In this document: one piece after another, positions 1 to 4,810 of the stretch | Layout: each line of letters begins with the position of its first letter | How positions within the stretch are numbered: the first letter of the stretch is position 1 | Assembly (NCBI GenBank): GCA_903970575.1 | Contig: CAJCJC010000086.1 | Coordinates: 1 to 6,686 of the forward strand | DNA length: 6,686 nucleotides | From: Alphaproteobacteria bacterium | GTDB lineage: Bacteria > Pseudomonadota > Alphaproteobacteria > BOG-932 > Roseiterribacteraceae | Direction of reading: 5' to 3' | Made by a program: the position numbers and the translations under genes | Notes under the pieces: generated by a model | The model's database searches: none | Told to the model about the DNA's origin: nothing | Seen by the model: the letters and a program-made list of their open reading frames with translations, nothing else

Positions 1-65
1 TCGGGGGGGCAGTTCTCCGCCAACCAGGATCGGCACGCGGCGCGAAATCCGTCGATCTCACCCAT
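1..65 (-). CDS. Acyl-CoA dehydrogenase-like protein, N-terminal fragment (runs off left edge)
   Basis: Reading the minus strand leftward from the ATG at 65-63 gives an open frame of 21 codons to the window edge. It includes FRAACRSWLAENCPP, which is typical of the first helix of acyl-CoA dehydrogenases (consensus roughly F R x x x R x W L x x N x P). A strong Shine-Dalgarno, GGAGGG at 78-73, sits 7 bases before the ATG and supports this start. Such flavoproteins oxidise an acyl-CoA to the 2,3-enoyl-CoA in beta-oxidation-like pathways. The gene is divergent from the tetR-like gene and shares a 56-base control region with it, so co-regulation is likely. Only the N-terminus is visible: the FAD and catalytic regions lie outside, and the family call rests on one short motif. 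Confidence 0.62.
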   Translation of the reverse strand, partial: MGEIDGFRAACRSWLAENCPP

Positions 66-72
66 GCTAGGT

Positions 73-78
73 CCCTCC
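73..78 (-). promoter_or_regulatory. Ribosome binding site of the leftward acyl-CoA dehydrogenase-like gene
   Basis: The minus strand reads GGAGGG here, 7 bases before the ATG at 65-63. It is a near-consensus site and is the main support for calling a real gene at the truncated left edge. Confidence 0.65.
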
Positions 79-96
79 ATCGGCCTTCCCAATAAA

Positions 97-110
97 CATA
101 ATACATTATA
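97..110. promoter_or_regulatory. Candidate TetR operator in the divergent control region
   Basis: The sequence CATAATACATTATA contains the inverted repeat ATAAT-AC-ATTAT (98-109). It matches 10 of 14 positions of the perfect palindrome TATAACGCGTTATA at 3466-3479 in front of the Rieske gene, with identical ATAA and TTATA ends. It lies between the tetR-like gene and the divergent acyl-CoA dehydrogenase-like gene and overlaps the -10 boxes for both directions. This is the expected place for an autoregulatory TetR-family operator. That this regulator binds here is inferred from position and sequence similarity. Confidence 0.55.
105..110 (-). promoter_or_regulatory. Possible -10 box for the leftward gene
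   Basis: The minus strand reads TATAAT, a perfect sigma70 -10 hexamer. Transcription from it would start near position 98 and give a leader of about 33 bases containing the GGAGGG ribosome site. No good -35 hexamer is seen at the expected place (about 128-133), so the promoter may be weak or activator-dependent. The box lies inside the candidate operator. Confidence 0.35.
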
Positions 111-112
111 GT
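107..112 (+). promoter_or_regulatory. Possible -10 box for the tetR-like gene
   Basis: TATAGT matches 5 of 6 bases of the -10 consensus. It would start transcription near 118-120, only a few bases before the ATG at 122. An alternative is CATAAT at 97-102. No convincing -35 box is visible for either. The box overlaps the candidate operator, which would allow autorepression. Confidence 0.3.
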
Positions 113-121
113 TATGGCTGG

Positions 122-787
122 ATGAAAGCGATGGCGACACACAAGCTCGGCGAAACAATGAGCGGGCGCGAAGTGCGGAAGCAGGCGCGACGCCGCGCGA
201 TCTTGGACGCCGCGCGGGGACTGATTCTGGAAGCCAAGGACCGCGACTTCTCCATGCCCATCCTGGCCGCCAAAGCGGGGGTGAGCCTCGTGACGCCCTA
301 TAATCTTTTCGGATCCAAATCCGATATCCTGATGGAGATCGTCCGCGAGGACATCTTCGAGCGCATCGCAGATATTGACCCGCTATCATGCGAGGGCATG
401 ACGGATTGGATCGGCAGACTCTCGGAGGCTTTGGCGTCCGTTTATTATCCCAACCGCCATTTCTACCGCCGCATGATCATGACCCTAGCGGCGCAGGAAA
501 GCGCCGAGGGACAGCGCGCGGCGCTAGAGTTCACTTATAGGATGTTCGATGCGCCGCTCAATCGGCTTCAGGAGGCAGGCGCTCTTGCTCCAACTGTCGC
601 GCCCGCGATCCTGGCGCGTCATTTGGCGCATGTCGTGTCCGGGGCGCTGCAGCATCGGCTCATGGAGCGCGGCAGCGAGGCGTTGCTGAGACAAGAAATT
701 GAGACGGGGTTGCTCCTGCTGCTCTCCGGCCTTACCACCGAAGCGGAACGGCCGAACATGCTCGCGCGCATAACGATATTGTCTTAA
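122..787 (+). CDS. TetR/AcrR-family transcriptional regulator
   Basis: The 221-residue protein has the size and layout of a TetR-family repressor. The N-terminal helix-turn-helix domain spans about residues 23-72. It has the ILDAARGLI first helix, the AAKAGVSLVTPYNLF turn and recognition helix (about 49-63) and the SKSDIL stretch that follows it in this family. The rest is a helical ligand-binding and dimerisation domain, which does not reveal the ligand. The gene is divergent from an acyl-CoA dehydrogenase-like gene and lies 24 bases before an acyl-CoA synthetase gene, so it probably controls this catabolic cluster. The effector may be a CoA thioester or the substrate (inference). The start is uncertain: ATG 122 has no clear Shine-Dalgarno and lies just behind the candidate -10 box. 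Met4 (131) and Met13 (158) are possible, and all keep the DNA-binding domain whole. Confidence 0.9.
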   Translation: MKAMATHKLGETMSGREVRKQARRRAILDAARGLILEAKDRDFSMPILAAKAGVSLVTPYNLFGSKSDILMEIVREDIFERIADIDPLSCEGMTDWIGRLSEALASVYYPNRHFYRRMIMTLAAQESAEGQRAALEFTYRMFDAPLNRLQEAGALAPTVAPAILARHLAHVVSGALQHRLMERGSEALLRQEIETGLLLLLSGLTTEAERPNMLARITILS

Positions 788-800
788 GGTCACCGGAATA

Positions 801-806
801 AGGGGA
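801..806 (+). promoter_or_regulatory. Ribosome binding site of the acyl-CoA synthetase gene
   Basis: AGGGGA lies 5 bases before the ATG at 812. It fixes the synthetase start and falls in the 24-base gap behind the regulator gene, consistent with translation from a shared transcript. Confidence 0.6.
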
Positions 807-811
807 AGTGC

Positions 812-2503
812 ATGTCGGTGCTGACCGAAATCGACCGCATCAGGTCCTACCTCTCATCCCCGGGCCAACCCTTCGAGTTCATCGAAGCGGAAATCGGGGG
901 CGTCACGCTGACAATCTACAAGAACCTCCCCCGCAATCTCAGTCAGATGATCGTTGAGGCGGGTCGTTTCGGGGAGCGGACTTTCCTGGTCGCCGGAGCG
1001 CGACGACTGAATTACGGCGAGGCGCTAAGCCGCTCGGCTTCGCTTGCGGCCTGGTTGCGGAAAAGCCACGCCGCCGGACGCGGCGTTCGGGTGGCTATCG
1101 CCATGCGTAACTCCCCCGAATGGGTCATCGCCTTCCTCGCGATTCAGCTCACCGGCGCGACCGCGGTGCTGGTCAACAGCCGCGGAAGCGGTGACGAAGT
1201 CGCATATGCCCTGCACGACACCGAATGCGCGATCCTGATCGCGGATCAGGCGCGAGCCGACGCTGTTTCAGCCGGCTTCCAGAGGCCGATCATCATCGCA
1301 AGTCCGGAGGGCGATTTTTACGACGAGGGCGTTGCGATTGACGTGATAAGTGCCGAGCTGTTCAAGTCTGACGCGGAACCCGACGACCCAGCTATCATCA
1401 TGTTCACCTCGGGCACGACGGGCCGGCCCAAGGGCGCGGTTCTCAACCATCGCGGCGTCGCCACATTCCTTTTCGGCATGCGCCACAACGGCGCCGCCTA
1501 TCTGGCCCATGCAGCGGCCGCGCTGGGACTAGACCCTCAAGCAATGGCGACCGGTCTTCCGCAAATGGCGACGCTTGCGATCTTTCCGCTGTTCCATGTG
1601 AGTGGCGTGTCAGCCGTATTGATGGCGTCGCTCATCAACGGCGGCAAGATCGTGATCATGGATCGCTGGGACCCGGCGGCGGCGCTGGAACTGATAGCGC
1701 GGGAGCGGATCACCTCTCTGCAAGGGCCTCCCTCGATTTTCTGGGACGTGCTGCATTGCCCCGATTTCGTGTCGGCCGATATCGGCTCGATAACCAATGT
1801 CGGCATCGGCGGACAAGCGACGCCCCCCAACCTACTCGAGCAGTTGGTGCGATATTTTCCCAAGGCAGCCCCAGGCGGCGGCTTCGGCATGACCGAGACC
1901 AACGGAGCGATCGCAGCGGGAACCGGGGCGGAATATCTCGCCAATCCCGGCGCCGCCGGCCGCATTCTGCCTGGCGTCGAAGTCAGGATAGCGGATGAAC
2001 ATGGATCAGCGCGCGATCTGGGCCAGGTGGGGGAAATTTGGGTCAAGAGCGCGCTGGTCATGGCCGGTTATTGGAACCAGCCTGAGGCCAACGTGGCGGC
2101 TTTCACGGATGGATGGTTCAAGACCGGCGATATCGGATATCTGGACGCGGACCGCTTCATCACCATCGTCGACCGGAAGAAGGATGTGGTCATCCGGGGC
2201 GGCGAAAACATCTATTGCGCGGAGCTAGAGCGCGTATTTCAGGAATTTCCCGGCGTGCTCGAGGTGGCGGCGTTTGGCGCGCCCGACGAGCGCTGGGGCG
2301 AACGAGCTGTCCTGGCCGTCGCGCCCTTGCCCGGCCGAACGCTCAACGCCGATGAAATTCTCGCATTCGGCCGCCCAAGACTGGCGTCCTACAAGATTCC
2401 CTCCGAAATCCTCTTCACCGAAACCCCGTTCGCCCGCAGCGCCATCGGCAAGATCGACAAAGTGGCGCTCCGACAGAGGTTTTGGGCGACATTACGAGAA
2501 TAA
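812..2503 (+). CDS. AMP-forming acyl-CoA synthetase (class I adenylate-forming enzyme)
   Basis: This 563-residue protein should activate a carboxylic acid with ATP and CoA, via an acyl-adenylate, to an acyl-CoA in the cytoplasm. The ANL superfamily motifs occur in order. The phosphate-binding loop FTSGTTGRPKG is at 198-208 and GMTETNG (A5) at 359-365. WFKTGD is at 435-440 with its conserved Asp440, and DRKKD and RGGENIY (hinge and A8) at 454-468. The C-terminal catalytic lysine is probably Lys547, in SAIGKIDK. Length is normal for fatty-acid or aryl/steroid CoA ligases and no motif is damaged. The substrate cannot be read from the sequence. The KshA-like oxygenase and acyl-CoA dehydrogenase nearby favour a hydrophobic or polycyclic acid over a plain fatty acid (inference). 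It is probably co-transcribed with the upstream regulator and the downstream amidohydrolase-like gene. Confidence 0.93.
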   Translation: MSVLTEIDRIRSYLSSPGQPFEFIEAEIGGVTLTIYKNLPRNLSQMIVEAGRFGERTFLVAGARRLNYGEALSRSASLAAWLRKSHAAGRGVRVAIAMRNSPEWVIAFLAIQLTGATAVLVNSRGSGDEVAYALHDTECAILIADQARADAVSAGFQRPIIIASPEGDFYDEGVAIDVISAELFKSDAEPDDPAIIMFTSGTTGRPKGAVLNHRGVATFLFGMRHNGAAYLAHAAAALGLDPQAMATGLPQMATLAIFPLFHVSGVSAVLMASLINGGKIVIMDRWDPAAALELIARERITSLQGPPSIFWDVLHCPDFVSADIGSITNVGIGGQATPPNLLEQLVRYFPKAAPGGGFGMTETNGAIAAGTGAEYLANPGAAGRILPGVEVRIADEHGSARDLGQVGEIWVKSALVMAGYWNQPEANVAAFTDGWFKTGDIGYLDADRFITIVDRKKDVVIRGGENIYCAELERVFQEFPGVLEVAAFGAPDERWGERAVLAVAPLPGRTLNADEILAFGRPRLASYKIPSEILFTETPFARSAIGKIDKVALRQRFWATLRE

Positions 2504-2525
2504 ATCGCCCTGAAACGGAGGAAAC

Positions 2526-3395
2526 ATGCCTTATCTCGATGGCGGCAAGGTGATCGACCTGATGTTTGGCTTGCCGGACGTGAAAGGGCTGCACGCAGCC
2601 TATGATTCGTTCAAGCCGCTATACCGGGATCGCGAAAGCCGCGAATTCACGTTCCCGGCGCAGTATATGTTCAAGAATATCCCCAATATCGAGGCGCTGG
2701 GCGATGACCCCGTGGGCTGGGCGGTCGACCAGATGGACCGGTTCAATATCGAACGGGCGCTCATCGGCGTAAACCCTTTGTCCGATATGCACAACGTCGC
2801 GCGGGACCGCTTTGCCGACCGGTTCATCTTCGACGTTCCCGTGGATCCCAATGGGGGCATGGATGAAGTCCGCCGCCTGCGCGCGCTGACCAAGGAATAT
2901 GATATCCGCGCCGTCAGCGTCTTTCCCTGCGGCTGCAACCCGCAAGCGCCGATCGACGATAAGCGAATGTATGTCATGTACGCGGCCTGCATCGATCTCG
3001 ACTTGCCGATCTTCGTCAATGTCGGCGTCCCAGGCCCCCGGGTGCCGATGGACCCGCAAAAGGTAGAACGTGTGGATGAGGTGTGCTGGTTCTTTCCCGA
3101 ACTCAAATTCGTCATGCGCCACGGCGGGGAGCCGTGGGACGACCTTGCCGTCAAGCTGATGTTGAAATACCCGAACCTCTACTACTCGACGAGCGCCTTC
3201 GCCCCAAAGCACTACCCGGAATCGATCGTCCACTACGCCAATACCCGTGGCGCGGATAAGGTGATGTATGCCGGCTATTTCCCGATGGGCCTAAGCCTCG
3301 ACCGCATCTTCGCCGAACTGCGCGACGTGCCGTTCGCGGAAAAAGTATGGCCGAAGTTTTTGTATGAGAACGCGAAGCGGGTGCTAAAGCTGTAG
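2526..3395 (+). CDS. Amidohydrolase_2-family TIM-barrel protein with degenerate metal site
   Basis: The 289-residue protein fits the amidohydrolase_2 / COG2159 family (ACMSD-like TIM barrels). The barrel-strand segment FVMRHGGEPW (about 195-204), the strand VMYAGYFPMG (246-255) and the C-terminal FLYENAKRVLKL (278-289) are characteristic. Canonical members bind a metal through an N-terminal Asp-x-His-x-His, two later histidines and a final Asp. Here the N-terminus reads VIDLMFG, with Met13 and Gly15 where the His pair should be. The strand-5 His is Asn165 (IFVNVG), and the Asp of the usual G-S/T-D-Y-P motif is replaced (AGYFP). Only His199 clearly remains. The enzyme may therefore work without metal or have a non-hydrolytic role, for example on a CoA thioester or a ring-opened product; this is inference. 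GGAGGA at 2517-2522 fixes the start. The gap to the synthetase gene is 22 bases, so it is probably in the same operon. Confidence 0.82.
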   Translation: MPYLDGGKVIDLMFGLPDVKGLHAAYDSFKPLYRDRESREFTFPAQYMFKNIPNIEALGDDPVGWAVDQMDRFNIERALIGVNPLSDMHNVARDRFADRFIFDVPVDPNGGMDEVRRLRALTKEYDIRAVSVFPCGCNPQAPIDDKRMYVMYAACIDLDLPIFVNVGVPGPRVPMDPQKVERVDEVCWFFPELKFVMRHGGEPWDDLAVKLMLKYPNLYYSTSAFAPKHYPESIVHYANTRGADKVMYAGYFPMGLSLDRIFAELRDVPFAEKVWPKFLYENAKRVLKL

Positions 3396-3441
3396 CTTTC
3401 GATTCCCAGCCTGCAGCGGCACGCACGATGGCGACGTGTCC

Positions 3442-3471
3442 TTGACCCTGCCCCACCGACCGACCTATAAC
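3442..3471 (+). promoter_or_regulatory. Sigma70-type promoter of the Rieske oxygenase gene
   Basis: TTGACC (3442-3447, 5 of 6 to the -35 consensus) is followed after 18 bases by TATAAC (3466-3471, 5 of 6 to -10). The predicted transcript starts near 3478, about 25 bases before the ATG at 3504, and carries GGGAG at 3490-3494 as ribosome site. The -10 box is the left half of a perfect palindrome, so bound repressor would block RNA polymerase. This suggests that the oxygenase is transcribed separately from the upstream operon. Confidence 0.55.
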
Positions 3472-3479
3472 GCGTTATA
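3466..3479. promoter_or_regulatory. Perfect 14-bp palindrome, candidate TetR operator
   Basis: TATAACGCGTTATA is identical to its own reverse complement. It covers the -10 box of the Rieske gene promoter and resembles the inverted repeat at 97-110 in the tetR control region (10 of 14 positions, same ATAA and TTATA ends). The likely reader is the TetR-family protein encoded at 122-787, which would repress the oxygenase until an inducer appears. The palindrome and the similarity are seen directly; the binding is inference. Confidence 0.6.
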
Positions 3480-3494
3480 AAATGGCGATGGGAG

Positions 3495-3500
3495 TATAAC
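3495..3500 (+). promoter_or_regulatory. Extra TATAAC half-site before the Rieske start codon
   Basis: TATAAC recurs here, exactly repeating the left half of the palindrome at 3466-3471. It falls between the GGGAG ribosome site and the ATG at 3504. It could be a secondary half-site for the regulator, but six AT-rich bases can recur by chance. Confidence 0.2.
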
Positions 3501-3503
3501 GGC

Positions 3504-4634
3504 ATGCCGGATACCGCGCTTACCGACGCACGCACCACACCAGCGGCGGTTTGGACGAAGCTGGAGGGCTTGAAAGGCGAAGAGCTGGCGGCTTGGCGGA
3601 TCGCCGATCTTCCGAATAGGCCAACGGCCGAAGAGCGCAACCTTAAAGAGCCGTTCCCGTTTGGCTGGTTCGCTGTCTGTTACTCCGACGAGCTCGCGCC
3701 GGGCGAGGTGAAGGCAGTACGGTATTTCGCGCGGGAAATGGTGGTTTGGCGCGGCGAGGATATGAAGGCGCGCGTACTTGACGCCTATTGTCGTCATCTG
3801 GGTGCGCATATGGGGCATGGCGGCCGGGTGAACGGCAGCGATCTTGAATGCCCTTTCCACGCCTGGCGGTATAACGAACGCGGCGGAGTCACTGAGATAC
3901 CCTATAGCAGGATTGTTCCGCCCCAGGCGAAACGCGAGAACTGCGTGCGGGCGTGGCCGGTCGTGGAGCGCAACGGTTTCGTCTATGTCTGGCATCATCC
4001 CGATAACATCCCGCCGCTGTTCGAAGTCGATTCTTATCCGGAGGTCGGCTCTCCCGGCTGGACGCCTTTCCGAAAATTCGAATGGCGCGTTTTCAGCTCG
4101 CTTGGAGACATGCATGACAATGGTCAGGATCTCGCCCATTTCTTCTATGTCCATCGAACCGCCGTATTTCCGCGCGCGGAAACTTTTATCGAAGGGCACC
4201 GCATGCGCTCGATTACTCGCGCGAAGCTCGGGACGCCGCGCGGCGAAGTCGACGGAGAGATCGTGAGCGATAATTCCAGCCCAGGTCAGGGCTGCGTCCG
4301 ATTCAAGGGCATATCCGAAACACTGCTGGTAAGCGCGATCACGCCGATTGAAAAAGACGAGGTGCATGTCCGGTTCGCATTCACGCAGCCGCAAAGCGAA
4401 GCGGACGGCCCCATGGGCGGCCTTGCCCGCGCGCTGATCCGCGATATCGCCAAGCAGTTGGACCAAGACAAGATCATCTGGGATCGGCTGCGGCATGAGT
4501 CTGAGCCGCTTATATGCGATGGCGACGGACCGGTGCCGATGGCGCGCGAACGGTACGCCCAGTTCTTGTCAACTGCGGAATTTGAACGGTGGCGAGGAAA
4601 GACGCGTCGGTTCGAGACAAAAGCACGGAACTAG
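3504..4634 (+). CDS. Rieske [2Fe-2S] non-heme iron oxygenase, alpha subunit (KshA-like)
   Basis: This 376-residue protein has the two-domain layout of ring-hydroxylating oxygenase alpha subunits. The Rieske cluster motif is intact: Cys96-x-His98, then 17 residues, then Cys116-x2-His119 (AYCRH...CPFHAW). The catalytic domain has N206-x2-D209-x2-H212-x4-H217 (NGQDLAHFFYVH). The likely third ligand is Asp322, in LDQDKIIW. This gives a His-His-Asp iron site, with Asp209 as the electron bridge between subunits. The stretches DAYCRH, IPYSR-VPP, DLAHFFYVH, QD-IW and the late DGPV segment recall 3-ketosteroid 9alpha-hydroxylase KshA and related oxygenases, which hydroxylate polycyclic substrates. Steroid specificity itself is not proven. 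No reductase or ferredoxin is encoded here, so electrons must come from a partner elsewhere. GGGAG at 3490-3494 supports the start. The gene has its own promoter and operator. Confidence 0.92.
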   Translation: MPDTALTDARTTPAAVWTKLEGLKGEELAAWRIADLPNRPTAEERNLKEPFPFGWFAVCYSDELAPGEVKAVRYFAREMVVWRGEDMKARVLDAYCRHLGAHMGHGGRVNGSDLECPFHAWRYNERGGVTEIPYSRIVPPQAKRENCVRAWPVVERNGFVYVWHHPDNIPPLFEVDSYPEVGSPGWTPFRKFEWRVFSSLGDMHDNGQDLAHFFYVHRTAVFPRAETFIEGHRMRSITRAKLGTPRGEVDGEIVSDNSSPGQGCVRFKGISETLLVSAITPIEKDEVHVRFAFTQPQSEADGPMGGLARALIRDIAKQLDQDKIIWDRLRHESEPLICDGDGPVPMARERYAQFLSTAEFERWRGKTRRFETKARN

Positions 4635-4650
4635 ATCGCCGATTGGAGAC

Positions 4651-4679
4651 TTATTCCAGCGCGTCTGACGCCGGAATAA
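4651..4679. repeat. 29-bp inverted repeat behind the Rieske gene, possible terminator or operator
   Basis: The arms TTATTCC (4651-4657) and GGAATAA (4673-4679) are perfectly complementary. Further in, GCG (4659-4661) pairs with CGC (4669-4671) around a 7-base loop, with a single A-C mismatch between the two helices. The element begins 17 bases after the Rieske stop codon, where a terminator would be expected. No T-run follows on either strand, so it is not a classic intrinsic terminator. It may act with Rho, protect the transcript end, or bind a protein. A nested GCGTC-T-GACGC palindrome sits at 4661-4671. Confidence 0.45.
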
Positions 4680-4735
4680 CCTGTTCGATAATGTCGACTG
4701 CAGCATCTCATGATAAAAGCGTCGGTTCGCACCTT

Positions 4736-4748
4736 GCCGTTCAACGGC
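4736..4748. repeat. Short inverted repeat upstream of the sensor kinase gene
   Basis: GCCGTT-C-AACGGC is a perfect inverted repeat with 6-base arms and a single central base, 62 bases before the kinase start. A one-base centre is too tight for an RNA hairpin loop, so a DNA-binding site is the likelier reading if it has a function. The remainder of the 176-base gap shows no gene and no clear promoter. Confidence 0.25.
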
Positions 4749-4810
4749 TACTTTGATTTCACGCCCCTAAACGCTGCCGGTGGAGACGCTGGAACGCTCT
4801 CTCGGCAGTC

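Noticed and set aside
1537..2061. Minus-strand open frame of 174 codons inside the acyl-CoA synthetase gene
   Set aside because: It lies fully within a gene with intact adenylation motifs, and its translation looks like low-complexity shadow sequence.
2600..3233. Two overlapping minus-strand open frames opposite the amidohydrolase-like gene
   Set aside because: Both are antisense shadows. The forward gene has a strong ribosome site and clear family segments.
3396..3441. Possible terminator between the amidohydrolase-like gene and the Rieske promoter
   Set aside because: Only a weak, imperfect GCTG/CAGC pairing and no T-run are visible, so no terminator is called. Read-through into the Rieske gene remains possible.
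3465..4496. Long minus-strand open frame of 343 codons opposite the Rieske gene
   Set aside because: It is antisense to a protein with complete Rieske and iron-site motifs, has no recognisable domain and no good ribosome site. It is an artefact of high GC at third codon positions.
4635..4810. General stress (EcfG-type) promoter in front of the kinase
   Set aside because: GGAAC occurs near 4627 and 4791, but neither is followed by a GTT box at the required distance.
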